Shown here: positions 33,592 to 41,990 of the stretch, piece after piece
Numbering within the stretch: the stretch's first letter is position 1
Layout of the letters: each line of letters begins with the position of its first letter
From: CADCVW01 sp964251385
GTDB lineage: Bacteria; Pseudomonadota; Alphaproteobacteria; Sphingomonadales; Sphingomonadaceae
Reading direction: 5' to 3'
Assembly (NCBI GenBank): GCA_964251385.1
Contig: CAXUJK010000003.1
Coordinates: 62,001 to 126,000, forward strand
Length of the DNA stretch: 64,000 nucleotides
Notes under the pieces: model-generated
Databases searched by the model: none
Told to the model about the DNA's origin: nothing
Seen by the model: the letters and a program-made list of their open reading frames with translations, nothing else
Position numbers and translations under genes: made by a program

Positions 33592-33783
33592 TCAAGCCGT
33601 GCCGTCGTCGCGCTTGTCCTGCGCGTCCTGCGCTTTGTACAGATCGTGGGTCGCGCGGTCCGTCTTGTCGATCTCGCTGCTGGACTGCTTGCGGTTCTTC
33701 ATCATCGACCAGGCGATCGCGACGATCAGCAGGATCGGGCCCAATATTGTCAACAGGCTCCAGAACGGACCGCTCGGCGTCAT
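33592..33783 (-). CDS. Small single-helix membrane protein
   Basis: A 63-residue protein of unknown function. The ATG at 33783 has GAGGAAGAC a few bases upstream. Residues ~9-27 form one membrane helix (SLLTILGPILLIVAIAWSM), followed by a basic then acidic hydrophilic tail (KNRKQSSSEIDKTDRATHDL). The gene ends 13 nt before the helicase start on the same strand, so it is probably the first gene of that transcript, divergent from the exonuclease gene at 33850. Confidence 0.7.
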   Translation of the reverse strand: MTPSGPFWSLLTILGPILLIVAIAWSMMKNRKQSSSEIDKTDRATHDLYKAQDAQDKRDDGTA

Positions 33784-33849
33784 CTTGTCTTCCTCATCAT
33801 GTGGCCGCCAACTGGACCATCCGGGCGCGGAACGCCATATCGCAGGGTA

Positions 33850-34851
33850 ATGACCCGCCTCGGTTCCTGGATCGAGCCTTTTCCCGAAGGCATCTACGTC
33901 AAACCCGCGGACGCGTGGGTCGATCCGTCGCAACCGCGCGAGCGTGCGCTGGTGACGCATGGCCACGCGGACCATGCGCGGGGCGGACACGGGCAGGTGT
34001 GGGCGACGCCCGAGACGTTGGCCATCATGGGGGTGCGGTACGGGGTCCAGGACGGAGTGCCGATGCCGTACGGCGAGGTCGCGGACCTGGGCGGGGTCAA
34101 GATCAGCTATGTGCCCGCGGGGCACTGCCTCGGGTCGGCGCAGATCGTCATGGATTATGCGGGCGAGCGCGTCGTGGTGTCGGGCGACTACAAGCGGCAT
34201 GCCGATCCGAGCTGCGCGCCGTTCGTGCCCGTGCCGTGCGACATCTTCATAACCGAGGCGACGTTCGGGCTGCCCGTGTTCCGGCATCCGGACACGGGGT
34301 CGGAAATCGATCGGTTGTTGGAGCGGCTGCACGGCAATCCGGAGCGTTGCGTGCTGGTCGGCGCGTACGGGTTGGGCAAGGCGCAGCGGGTGATCTGCGA
34401 GCTGCGCGCGCGGGGACACCACGCGCCGATCTACATCCACGGCGCGGTCGAGCGCTTGTGCGGGCTGTACGAGGAGTTCGGCGTGCGGCTGGGCGAGTTG
34501 CGGCCCGCGACGGGGGTGAAGAAGGACGAGATGAAGGGGCATATCGTCGTCGCCCCGCCTGGTGCGTTGAACGACCGCTGGTCGCGGCGGCTGCCCGATC
34601 CTATCACCGCCATGGCGTCCGGGTGGATGCGCGTGCGGCAACGCGCGCGACAGCGGAACGTCGAGTTGCCGCTGATCATCTCCGACCATGCCGACTGGGA
34701 CGAGTTGACCGCGACCTTGTCCGAACTGCGGCCGCGCGAAGTGTGGGTGACGCACGGGCGCGAGGAAGCGCTCATCCACTGGTGTGCGATGCGGCAGATG
34801 AAGGCGCGAGCGCTCAACCTGCTGGGCTACGAGGACGACGACGAGGTCTGA
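33850..34851 (+). CDS. Ligase-associated DNA damage response exonuclease (MBL-fold)
   Basis: A 333-residue metallo-beta-lactamase-fold nuclease of the beta-CASP/SNM1-like group. The metal motif is LVTHGHADHARGG (HxHxDH, about residues 38-46), then VPAGHCLGSAQI and VVVSGDYKRHADP for the remaining metal ligands, and SDHADWDELTATL and EVWVTHGREEA for the C-terminal His motifs. It is the exonuclease of the ligase-associated repair module and starts 66 nt from the divergent small-membrane-protein/helicase unit, so both sides may share one promoter region. Confidence 0.94.
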   Translation: MTRLGSWIEPFPEGIYVKPADAWVDPSQPRERALVTHGHADHARGGHGQVWATPETLAIMGVRYGVQDGVPMPYGEVADLGGVKISYVPAGHCLGSAQIVMDYAGERVVVSGDYKRHADPSCAPFVPVPCDIFITEATFGLPVFRHPDTGSEIDRLLERLHGNPERCVLVGAYGLGKAQRVICELRARGHHAPIYIHGAVERLCGLYEEFGVRLGELRPATGVKKDEMKGHIVVAPPGALNDRWSRRLPDPITAMASGWMRVRQRARQRNVELPLIISDHADWDELTATLSELRPREVWVTHGREEALIHWCAMRQMKARALNLLGYEDDDEV

Positions 34852-34908
34852 CGCATCCATCCGCGCCTACGCTCGTTGGCTCCGCATCAACCCCCCTGGA
34901 GACATGAC

Positions 34909-35772
34909 ATGGTCGCGACACTCGACATCAAGGATCATATGAAAATCATCGGCGCGGACGGGTTGCCCGTCGGCACCGTCGACAAGGTCGTGGGCGAGCG
35001 CATCAAGCTGACGCGCGACGACGGACATGGCGGCAAGATGGACCACCACCACTTCCTGCCGATCAACCTGGCCGCGGACATCGAAGGCGATACGCTGCGC
35101 CTGTCGCCGACCGCGGCCGTGGCGATGACGTTCCGCGAGGAGGAGAACGGCAAGGTCGTGACGAACGAGCCGATGAGCTCGGCCAAGGACAGCGCCTTCG
35201 CGTTCGGACAGGACGACACGGCGTCCGCCGCCGCGAGCCAGAAATCGGTGCCCGTTCCGCCCGTTCATACCACGCCCGAGGCCAAGAAGTCCTCGACCGG
35301 CCTCGGTCTGGGCGCGGCGCTCGGTGTCGCGGCGCTGGGCGCGGCGGCTCTGGGCGCATCGAAGCTCGCCAGCAGCGGCAAGCTGCCCAAGATCGGCAAG
35401 AAGGATGCGCGCGACGCGATCCCGCTCGATGACGACGAGACGATGCGGCTGATCTCGTCCGCGAAGGTCGAGGGCACGCGCGTGCTCGACCGCGACGGCA
35501 TGTCGGTCGGCACGATCCAGAGCTTCATGGTCGACAAATATACGGGCCGCGTTGCCTACGCGATCCTGTCCTTCGGCGGCACCTTCGGGTTCGGCGCGAC
35601 CTTGTTCCCGCTGCCGTGGGGCGCGCTCGACTATGACGAGGCGCAGGACGGCTACATGCTCGACCTCACCAAGGAGCAGCTGGCGAGCGCGCCCAAGTTC
35701 GAGGCGCGCGACACGCCGGAGTTCGACGCGCCTTACCGTACGCGCATCGTGGCGTTCTATCGCGCGATGTAG
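34909..35772 (+). CDS. DUF2171/PRC-barrel protein
   Basis: A 287-residue protein. The ATG at 34909 follows GGAGACATGAC. Residues ~1-60 are a DUF2171-type domain (KDHMKIIGADGLPVGTVDKV...HHHFLPINLAA). A Gly/Ala-rich segment (GLGLGAALGVAALGAAALGAS) follows and may insert in a membrane. The C-terminal ~110 residues form a PRC-barrel (SSAKVEGTRVLDRDGMSVGTIQ, RVAYAILSFGGTFGFGATL, PWGALDYDEAQDGYML). Such proteins are common and stress-associated in alphaproteobacteria; the ligand is unknown. Confidence 0.87.
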   Translation: MVATLDIKDHMKIIGADGLPVGTVDKVVGERIKLTRDDGHGGKMDHHHFLPINLAADIEGDTLRLSPTAAVAMTFREEENGKVVTNEPMSSAKDSAFAFGQDDTASAAASQKSVPVPPVHTTPEAKKSSTGLGLGAALGVAALGAAALGASKLASSGKLPKIGKKDARDAIPLDDDETMRLISSAKVEGTRVLDRDGMSVGTIQSFMVDKYTGRVAYAILSFGGTFGFGATLFPLPWGALDYDEAQDGYMLDLTKEQLASAPKFEARDTPEFDAPYRTRIVAFYRAM

Positions 35773-35797
35773 GCTTCTCAGCCATCGGCGACGTTGG

Positions 35798-35825
35798 CGG
35801 CGGCAGGTGATCCTGCCGCCGTTTT
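35798..35825. terminator. Bidirectional Rho-independent terminator
   Basis: Perfect 10-bp arms CGGCGGCAGG/CCTGCCGCCG around a TGAT loop, followed on the plus strand by TTTT. It sits between the convergent PRC-barrel gene and pgmG and probably ends the former; on the minus strand it lacks a T-run. Confidence 0.8.
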
Positions 35826-35829
35826 CGTG

Positions 35830-37209
35830 TCAGTGTCCCGCTTGCGGACCGCGTTTCAGGCCGGACTGCGCGAGCTGGTCATCTATCATGCCAAGCAGCC
35901 GTTGAAGAGCATCCTCGCTCTTCGCTTCCGCGCGGGCGACCAGGACGTCCTGCGTGTTGGACGCGCGGAGCAGCCACCAGCCGTCGGGGGTGTTGACCCT
36001 GGCACCGTCCGTGCGGTTCACGTCGGCGCCGCTGGCGGTCAAGCGCGCGAGGACTTCGTCGATGACCGCGAACTTGCGGGTCTCGTCGACCTGAAAGCGC
36101 ATTTCGGGCGTGTTGACGAGCGCGGGCATGGCGGACTTGAGCGCGCTCAGCGAGCCGCCCAGTTGCGACACCGCGCGGATCAGGCGGACGGCGGCGTAAA
36201 GCGCATCATCGAAACCGTAGTAATCGTGCGCGAAGAAGATGTGGCCGGACATCTCGCCCGCGAGCGGCGCGCCCGTCTCCTTCATCTTGGATTTTATGTG
36301 GCTGTGGCCGGTCTTCCACATCAGCGGCACGCCGCCGAGCTGGTCGACGCGGTCGTAGAGCGCCTGGCTTGCCTTGACGTCGGCGATGATCGTGGATCCG
36401 GGAACGGCCTTCAGCACGGGCTCGCACAGGATGGAGAGCAGCTGGTCGCCCCACACGATGCGGCCCTCGCTGTCGATCGCGCCGATGCGGTCGCCGTCGC
36501 CGTCGAACGCGATGCCGAAGTCGAGTTTCTTCTCGGCGACGAGCTTGCGCAAATCCACCAGGTTCTTTTCTTCGGTCGGGTCGGGATGGTGGTTGGGAAA
36601 GCTGCTGTCGACGTCGGTGAAAAGAAGGTGGTGCTCGCCGGGCAGGAGTTTCACCAACTTCTCAATTGCCGGGCCGGCGGCACCATTTCCTGCGTCCCAG
36701 CCTATTCTGAAAGCGTTGCCGTCGAAGTTCTGCACGAGGCGGTGGACGTAGGCGTCGAGGAGGTCGAGGTCGGAGACGCTGCCTTGCCCTTCGGACCAGT
36801 CGCCGGTTTCCGCGAGCTTGCCGATGCGCAGGATGTCGGGGCCGAAGAAGGGGCGGCCGCCGAAAACCATCTTGAAGCCGTTGTAGTTGGCCGGATTGTG
36901 CGACCCGGTGATCATGATCCCGCCGTCGACCTTTTCGGTGGCGGCCGCGTAGTAGAGCATGGGGGTGGGGCCGAGGCCGACGCGGACCGCGTCCACCCCG
37001 CCTTCGGTGAGGCCGCGAACAAGCGCTTCCTCCAGCATCGGGGAGGATTCGCGCCCGTCGCGGCCGACGGCGCATGAGGTTCCACCGTCGTCACGAAGGA
37101 GCTTGGCGAAGCCGCGGCCGATCGCGTGCGCGTCGTTTGCGCCGAGCGTCTCGCCGATGATCCCGCGAATATCGTATTCGCGCAGGGAAGTGGGATGAAA
37201 GTTGTGCAC
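35830..37209 (-). CDS. pgmG: Phosphoglucomutase/phosphomannomutase
   Basis: A 459-residue alpha-D-phosphohexomutase that interconverts hexose 1- and 6-phosphates for polysaccharide precursors. It begins FHPTSLREYDIRGIIGETLG as in sphingomonad PgmG. The phosphoserine loop is GGIMITGSHNPANYNGFKM; the Mg site is IAFDGDGDRIGAID; the sugar-specificity loop is GEMSGHIFFAHDYYG; the phosphate-binding end is LLRASNTQDVLVARAEAK. In sphingomonads this enzyme supplies sphingan and other exopolysaccharide synthesis. It stands alone on its strand here, with a short palindromic repeat upstream. Confidence 0.95.
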   Translation of the reverse strand: MHNFHPTSLREYDIRGIIGETLGANDAHAIGRGFAKLLRDDGGTSCAVGRDGRESSPMLEEALVRGLTEGGVDAVRVGLGPTPMLYYAAATEKVDGGIMITGSHNPANYNGFKMVFGGRPFFGPDILRIGKLAETGDWSEGQGSVSDLDLLDAYVHRLVQNFDGNAFRIGWDAGNGAAGPAIEKLVKLLPGEHHLLFTDVDSSFPNHHPDPTEEKNLVDLRKLVAEKKLDFGIAFDGDGDRIGAIDSEGRIVWGDQLLSILCEPVLKAVPGSTIIADVKASQALYDRVDQLGGVPLMWKTGHSHIKSKMKETGAPLAGEMSGHIFFAHDYYGFDDALYAAVRLIRAVSQLGGSLSALKSAMPALVNTPEMRFQVDETRKFAVIDEVLARLTASGADVNRTDGARVNTPDGWWLLRASNTQDVLVARAEAKSEDALQRLLGMIDDQLAQSGLKRGPQAGH

Positions 37210-37229
37210 GCGGGTCTCCGGAGAATGAA

Positions 37230-37316
37230 GTCATCCCAGCGCAGGCTGGGATCTCAGCGGGTTTCACCTGCCGGCAATTGCATGCCCCTGATATCCCAGC
37301 CTGCGCTGGCATGACG
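37230..37316. repeat. REP-like palindromic element, copy A
   Basis: An imperfect long inverted repeat of ~87 nt: outer arms TCATCCCAGCGCAGGCTGGG and CCCAGCCTGCGCTGGCATGA, each itself palindromic, with an inner CTGCCGG centre. Copies B (43311) and C (48743) share the layout. It lies in the gap between pgmG and the small J-protein gene. Confidence 0.75.
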
Positions 37317-37317
37317 A

Positions 37318-37584
37318 CTAAGGAAGTTTGCCCGCTTCGCCAACCAGCGTGTCCCGCGCGAGATTGACCCGGCTGGCCAGCTCCGCGGACCCGCCGCTGT
37401 CCGGATGCACTTTCGCGATCAGCCGGCGGTGCGCGTCGCGGATCTGCGTGACGTCCGCATCGGCTGAAACCCCCAGCAGCGCGCGCGCGTCGTCCGGGGT
37501 CATGGCCTTGCCTTTCGCGGTCGCGCTCTTCCACGCCATGTACGCCATCACGACGAAGGCGAGGAAAAGGACGAACTTGATCAA
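37318..37584 (-). CDS. Membrane-anchored small J-domain protein
   Basis: An 88-residue protein starting at TTG 37584, which overlaps the mipZ stop as TTGA. Residues 1-20 are one membrane helix (MIKFVLFLAFVVMAYMAWKS). The rest is a compact J-domain with LLGVSADADVTQIRDAHRRLI and HPDSGGSAEL, including the HPD needed to stimulate Hsp70. The layout resembles Tim14/DjlA-like membrane J-proteins. Coupling to mipZ suggests a link between chaperone recruitment at the membrane and division-site control, but that is inference. Confidence 0.87.
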   Translation of the reverse strand: MIKFVLFLAFVVMAYMAWKSATAKGKAMTPDDARALLGVSADADVTQIRDAHRRLIAKVHPDSGGSAELASRVNLARDTLVGEAGKLP

Positions 37585-38363
37585 GCGGCGACCGCCTGCG
37601 GCATGTCGGGGATCGCGAAGCCGGAAATCATCTCGCGCAGCTCCTGCCGGGCGGCGATGTGCGCGATGCCGACCTCCCCCAGATGCGGCAGGTCGAGCAG
37701 CGTCAGGCCTTTGGGAAAGAGTTCGCGGTAGATGACGCGTTCGCCGAGGCCCGGGATAACACGGAAACCGACGCGCCGCGAAAGTTCGACGAGCGCCGCG
37801 CCGACGCGTTTCATGTTGCGCGCCTCGATATGCTGCAGCCGGTTGCGCAGCACGACCCAGTCGACGGTCTGGCCCGTCGTCTTTGCGCGCTGCGTGCGAC
37901 TGTTCCAGATGAGTTCGCTGTAAAACGAGGGTCGCGTGATCTTGAACGTGTCGGGGTCGACCTGACCGATGAGGTCGAGGTCGACGAAACTGTCGTTCAT
38001 CGGCGTGACGAGCGTGTGCGCCTTGAGAATGGACGTGCGGGCGAACGCGTCATCGCGGCCGGGGGTGTCGATGACGACGATGTCGCAATTCGACTGGAGC
38101 TCGTCGAGGTGGTGGTCGAATTCGGCCTGTTCGCGCTTGTCGGACAGCACGCGCGCCATCGGCATGGGGAGATCGACGCCTAGGCGCTTGATCGAAGCGA
38201 CCCGGTTTTCGAGATAGCGGGTGGTGGTTCGCTGGCGCTCGTCGAGGTCGAGCGTGCCGACGCTGCGCCCCGCGGCGGCGAGCGCGACCGCCGTGTGGAC
38301 CGCGGTCGTCGATTTGCCCGTGCCGCCCTTTTCGTTGGCGAAGACGATGAAATGCGCGCCCAT
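37581..38363 (-). CDS. mipZ: Division-plane positioning ATPase MipZ
   Basis: A 260-residue ParA/MinD-type ATPase. The deviant Walker A is FANEKGGTGKSTTAVHTAVAL. TLDLDERQRTTTRYLENR and TLVTPMNDSFVDLDLIGQVD are MipZ-specific, as are VDWVVLRNRLQHIEARN and RVIYRELFPKGLTLLDL. MipZ forms polar gradients with ParB and blocks FtsZ polymerisation away from midcell in alphaproteobacteria. The ATG at 38363 is divergent from panC (38427). A longer upstream reading frame overlaps panC antisense and is not genic. Confidence 0.95.
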   Translation of the reverse strand: MGAHFIVFANEKGGTGKSTTAVHTAVALAAAGRSVGTLDLDERQRTTTRYLENRVASIKRLGVDLPMPMARVLSDKREQAEFDHHLDELQSNCDIVVIDTPGRDDAFARTSILKAHTLVTPMNDSFVDLDLIGQVDPDTFKITRPSFYSELIWNSRTQRAKTTGQTVDWVVLRNRLQHIEARNMKRVGAALVELSRRVGFRVIPGLGERVIYRELFPKGLTLLDLPHLGEVGIAHIAARQELREMISGFAIPDMPQAVAA

Positions 38364-38426
38364 GCAGCCCCGCTTGTACCCGGACGCCCCGTCGCCCAAG
38401 TCAGCTTTAAGAGACGGGGGACTCGC

Positions 38427-39263
38427 GTGCAAACGATCCGTGACGTGGCAAGCTTGCGGAAAGCGGTCGACGCATTGCGCTCGAGTGGACGCGTGGCGTT
38501 CGTGCCGACGATGGGCGCGCTGCATGCCGGGCATATCAGCCTCGTGACGGAGGCGCATGCCCGAGCGGAGCATGTCGTCGTGTCGATCTTCGTCAACCCG
38601 ACGCAGTTCGGACCGGCCGAGGACCTGGACGCCTATCCGCGGCGGGAGGCGGCGGACGCGGCGATGCTGGACGCGGCCGGGGTGACGATGCTGTGGGCCC
38701 CGACGGTCGCCGCCATGTACCCGGACGGGTTCGCGACGACGGTGTCGGTCGCGGGACTCGGCGAAGATCTGTGCGGCGCGGCGCGGCCGGGGCATTTCGA
38801 CGGCGTCGCGACGGTGGTGGCCAAGCTGCTGAACCAGGTCGGGCCGGACGTCGCCCTGTTCGGCGAAAAGGACTGGCAGCAGCTTGCCGTGATCCGGCGG
38901 ATGGTCGCCGACCTCGACTTGGACACGGAAATCGTCGGCGTGCCGATCGCGCGCGACGCCGACGGCCTCGCCCTCTCCTCGCGCAACGCGTACCTCGGCG
39001 CGGACGAACGGGCGCGCGCGCGTGCCTTGCCCGATGCGATGCGAGAGGTCGTCGCCGCGTTGGCGCGCGGCGACGATGTGGCGGGAGCGCTGGGCGCGGC
39101 CCGGGCGACGTTGGCCGTGTCCGGGTTCGCGCCGGAATATGTGGAGCTGCGCGACGGCGCGACGCTCGGGGCCGTCCGCGCCGGACACCCTGCCCGGCTG
39201 CTCGCCGCCGCGCGGCTCGGCACGACGCGGCTGATCGACAACATGGCGATCGATCCGGCGTGA
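38427..39263 (+). CDS. panC: Pantothenate synthetase
   Basis: A 278-residue enzyme of coenzyme A synthesis, joining pantoate and beta-alanine with ATP. It starts at GTG 38427 (MQTIRDVASLRKAVDALR). The nucleotidyl-transferase HIGH-type motif is FVPTMGALHAGHISLV, the VNPTQFGPAEDLDAYPR segment is invariant, and the ALFGEKDWQQLAVIRRMV and GLALSSRNAYL segments contain the catalytic Lys and KMSKS-like loop. Length is normal. Divergent from mipZ across 63 nt. Confidence 0.96.
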   Translation: MQTIRDVASLRKAVDALRSSGRVAFVPTMGALHAGHISLVTEAHARAEHVVVSIFVNPTQFGPAEDLDAYPRREAADAAMLDAAGVTMLWAPTVAAMYPDGFATTVSVAGLGEDLCGAARPGHFDGVATVVAKLLNQVGPDVALFGEKDWQQLAVIRRMVADLDLDTEIVGVPIARDADGLALSSRNAYLGADERARARALPDAMREVVAALARGDDVAGALGAARATLAVSGFAPEYVELRDGATLGAVRAGHPARLLAAARLGTTRLIDNMAIDPA

Positions 39264-39342
39264 ATAGCTAACGCACGCGTTAACCATTTGTTGAGCATCC
39301 CTGCCCAAAACCCGCGTCAACGAGAACAAGGGGATACGGACT

Positions 39343-39642
39343 ATGGGCAGCAGCATGAAGAGCGCGGCGTTTCTGATGCAGAGCCGCATCGCGGACGCGG
39401 AAGCCGGCGACATCGATGCGCTGTTCGAACTGGGCCTGGCCTATTCGATGGGCGGCGAAGGGGTGGAGGTCGACCTGATCGCCGCGCACAAGTGGTTCAA
39501 TCTTGCAGCGTTGAACGGCAGCGAACGTGGGCAGGAATGCCGCGCCGACATCGCTGGCGACATGAGCGCGCGCGAGATCGCGGAAGCGCAGAAGCAGGCG
39601 CGTGCATGGCTGGCGGTGACGCAGCAACGTTTGGCGGCGTAA
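39343..39642 (+). CDS. Sel1-repeat small protein
   Basis: A 99-residue helical protein. The central block DIDALFELGLAYSMGGEGVE followed by DLIAAHKWFNLAALNGS is one clear Sel1-like repeat (tetratricopeptide-related). Its C-terminus is a long helix rich in Gln and Ala. No signal peptide is seen, so it is likely cytosolic. Its stop is directly adjacent (0 nt) to the convergent FemAB-like gene's stop. An AAGGGGATACGG ribosome-binding region precedes the ATG. Function unknown; Sel1 proteins usually scaffold other proteins. Confidence 0.85.
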   Translation: MGSSMKSAAFLMQSRIADAEAGDIDALFELGLAYSMGGEGVEVDLIAAHKWFNLAALNGSERGQECRADIAGDMSAREIAEAQKQARAWLAVTQQRLAA

Positions 39643-40782
39643 CTACCCCTTCTTGAACGGGGTCATCTCCCCCAGAAACTCGATGTTGTTCGCGACCGCG
39701 CGACGTTCCGAGTCCAGATACTGCGCGATCGCCTGCCGCAGGCCGGGGTGCGCGATGAAGTGGGCGGAGTGCGTCGCGACGGGGACGTAGCCGCGCGCCA
39801 ACTTATGTTCGCCCTGCGCGCCCGCTTCCACCCGCGAGAGCCCGCGCGCGATCGCCGCTTCGATCGCCTGGTAGTAGCAAAGCTCGAAGTGGAGGTACGG
39901 CACATCCTCGGTCGCGCCCCAGTAGCGGCCGTACAGCGTGTCGGCGCCGACGAAGTTGAGCGCGCCCGCGATCGGCACGCCGCCGCGCGTCGCCAGGAAC
40001 AGCAGGATCGCGTCGGGCATGCGCTCGCTCAACAGAGAGAATGCGCGGCGGGTGAGGTAGGGCCGACCCCATTTGCGGTTGCCCGTGTCCTGATAAAAAC
40101 CCCAGAACGCGTCCCAGTGCGCTTCGGTGATGTCGCCGCCTTCGATCCGGTGGACGACGAGGCCTTCGACCGCCGCCTCGCGTTCCTTGCGGATGGCCTT
40201 GCGCTTGCGCGATGCGAGCGCCGCGAGGAAATCGTCGAAGTGTTCGTAGCCGTCGTTGTGCCAATGGAACTGACGGTCGGTGCGCAACAGCCAGCCCGCA
40301 CGTCGAAAGTGGTCGAGCTCGGCTTCGTCGACGAAGGTGGCGTGCGCGGAGGACAGGCCGTTTTCGGTCACGACGGCTTGGGCGGCGGCGATCAGCGCGG
40401 GGATTTGCGTAGGGTCGCGGGCCAGAAGGCGGCGGCCGGAAACGGGGGTGAACGGAACCGCGATCTGCAGCTTGGGATAGTAATCCCCCCCTGCCCGCTC
40501 GTACGCGTCCGCCCAGGCCTGGTCGAACACGTATTCGCCCTGGCTGTGCGCCTTTACGTAGGCGGGCATGACGGCGGCTGGTTTTCCGCATCCATCATCG
40601 ATCGAAATGGGCAGCGCCTGCCAGCCGGTGCGTGCGCCGACGGAGCCCGAGTCCTCGAGCGCGGACAGGAAGGCATGCGAGAGAAACGGGTTGTCCGTGC
40701 CCGCGCATGCGTCCCAATCGGCCGCGGAAAAGCCGCGTACGCCGTCGCCGATGCGCGCGACCACGCCTTCGCGGTCAGCCAT
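39643..40782 (-). CDS. FemAB-like (DUF482) GNAT-fold acyltransferase
   Basis: A 379-residue protein of the 'peptidogalycan biosynthesis' FemAB_like family. The start FSAADWDACAGTDNPFLSHAFL is the diagnostic opening, followed by PAYVKAHSQGEYVFDQAWADAY, PKLQIAVPFTPVSGRRLL, and a C-terminal block VGADTLYGRYWGATEDVPYLHFELCYYQ and GAQGEHKLARGYVPV. Two GNAT folds are expected. The substrate is unproven. It is the last gene of a five-gene minus-strand run, and its ATG overlaps the GDPD stop by one base (TAATG). Confidence 0.92.
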   Translation of the reverse strand: MADREGVVARIGDGVRGFSAADWDACAGTDNPFLSHAFLSALEDSGSVGARTGWQALPISIDDGCGKPAAVMPAYVKAHSQGEYVFDQAWADAYERAGGDYYPKLQIAVPFTPVSGRRLLARDPTQIPALIAAAQAVVTENGLSSAHATFVDEAELDHFRRAGWLLRTDRQFHWHNDGYEHFDDFLAALASRKRKAIRKEREAAVEGLVVHRIEGGDITEAHWDAFWGFYQDTGNRKWGRPYLTRRAFSLLSERMPDAILLFLATRGGVPIAGALNFVGADTLYGRYWGATEDVPYLHFELCYYQAIEAAIARGLSRVEAGAQGEHKLARGYVPVATHSAHFIAHPGLRQAIAQYLDSERRAVANNIEFLGEMTPFKKG

Positions 40783-41522
40783 TACGGGATTTCGTAAACG
40801 ATCTGGTCGGCGTGGATGTTCGCAAAAGCGCGGTCGGCGTCCGTGCAGACGGTCCAGGCGAGCACGGGCGTGCCGCGTTTGCGCAAGGTGCGGACGATGC
40901 GGGAGGAAAGCGCTTGCAGGTCACAGGCCACGAAGTGGGGTCGGCTCCTGCGAAGGCAAAGGAGCAGCCACAACATTCGCCGCAGGGTGCGCACCTCGCC
41001 GACGACGAGACCACGCGCGATGCGCGGCGCGTGTTCCGCGAACCAGCGGCCGACCGCCGGGTCGAACGACATGACGGCGAAGCGGCCACGATACCCTTCG
41101 AGTGCGTGACGCACCGACAGGCACAGCCGCGCCGCCGCGTGCGTGTCGCCGTCGGTCTTGAGCTCGATCAGCACGGGCGCGCGACCGGCGACGAACTTGA
41201 GCGTGTCGGCCAGCGTGCCGATGCCGTCGGTCGTAGCCGCGAGTCGCAGCCCGCTCAGTTCGGCGACCGTGCGTTTCGCAACGAGACCTTCCACCCCCGT
41301 TAGGCGCGTGAGGTCCGCATCGTGAAAGACAACCCCAAAACCGTCGCGGCTGAGGCGAACGTCGAGTTCGATGCCATGGCCGGTGCGACACGCCGCTTCG
41401 AACGCGGAGCGGCTGTTTTCGCAGATACCCGGACCGTGCAAGCCGCGATGCGCGTACGGACGTTCGCACAACCAGGGTGCGAACGGCTTGGGATCAGGCG
41501 GGGCGGAGCTGGACGATCGCAT
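40782..41522 (-). CDS. Glycerophosphodiester phosphodiesterase family protein
   Basis: A 246-residue TIM-barrel phosphodiesterase. The catalytic start is YAHRGLHGPGICENSRSAFE, followed by GHGIELDVRLSRDGFGVVFHDADLTR with the Glu-Asp and His residues. PVLIELKTDGDTH is the later metal-binding strand. The ATG at 41522 overlaps the ridA end by 29 nt; a longer version starting at 41579 would lie deeper in ridA and is less likely. It would release glycerol 3-phosphate from deacylated phospholipids. No signal peptide, so cytosolic. Confidence 0.92.
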   Translation of the reverse strand: MRSSSSAPPDPKPFAPWLCERPYAHRGLHGPGICENSRSAFEAACRTGHGIELDVRLSRDGFGVVFHDADLTRLTGVEGLVAKRTVAELSGLRLAATTDGIGTLADTLKFVAGRAPVLIELKTDGDTHAAARLCLSVRHALEGYRGRFAVMSFDPAVGRWFAEHAPRIARGLVVGEVRTLRRMLWLLLCLRRSRPHFVACDLQALSSRIVRTLRKRGTPVLAWTVCTDADRAFANIHADQIVYEIP

Positions 41523-41958
41523 CGATCTCGACCGCCGCGCCCAGCGGCAGGACGGGAACGCCGACCGCGCTGCGCGCATGGCGGCCCGCCTCGCCGAACA
41601 CGGCCTCCATCAGCTCGGACGCGCCGTTGGCGACTTTCGGCTGATCGGTGAAGCGATCGTCGGAGGCGACGAACACGCCCAGTCGGACGATGCGTTCGAC
41701 GCGGTCGAGCGATCCCGCCGCCTTGGCGATCTGCGCGAGGATCATGACGCCGCAGGCCCTAGCCGCACGAGCGCCATAGGTCGCGTCGCGGTCCTCGCCG
41801 AGGCGCCCGGTCATGAGCGCGCCGTTTTCGAAAGGAAGCTGACCGGAGAGATACAGAAGCCCGTTCAACTCCACCGCGGGCACGTAGGCCGCGACGGGCG
41901 CGGCGGCTGTCGGCAGCGTGATGTCGAGGGATTTGAGGCGCGCGGCGATGTCGGTCAT
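41494..41958 (-). CDS. RidA-family (YjgF/endoribonuclease L-PSP-like) protein
   Basis: A 154-residue protein of the larger RidA subgroup. YVPAVELNGLLYLSGQLPFENG, ARACGVMILAQIAKAAGSLDRVERIV and RSAVGVPVLPLGAAVEIDAIV are typical. The catalytic Arg of imine deaminases should lie near the VRLGV/ARSAVG region, but this longer subgroup often replaces it, so enamine/imine deaminase activity is uncertain. It is third in the minus-strand run after DUF3572 and HAD genes. Confidence 0.93.
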   Translation of the reverse strand: MTDIAARLKSLDITLPTAAAPVAAYVPAVELNGLLYLSGQLPFENGALMTGRLGEDRDATYGARAARACGVMILAQIAKAAGSLDRVERIVRLGVFVASDDRFTDQPKVANGASELMEAVFGEAGRHARSAVGVPVLPLGAAVEIDAIVQLRPA

Positions 41959-41990
41959 GGCGGCGCGTTGGCACCGTGGGGCGGGCGAGG

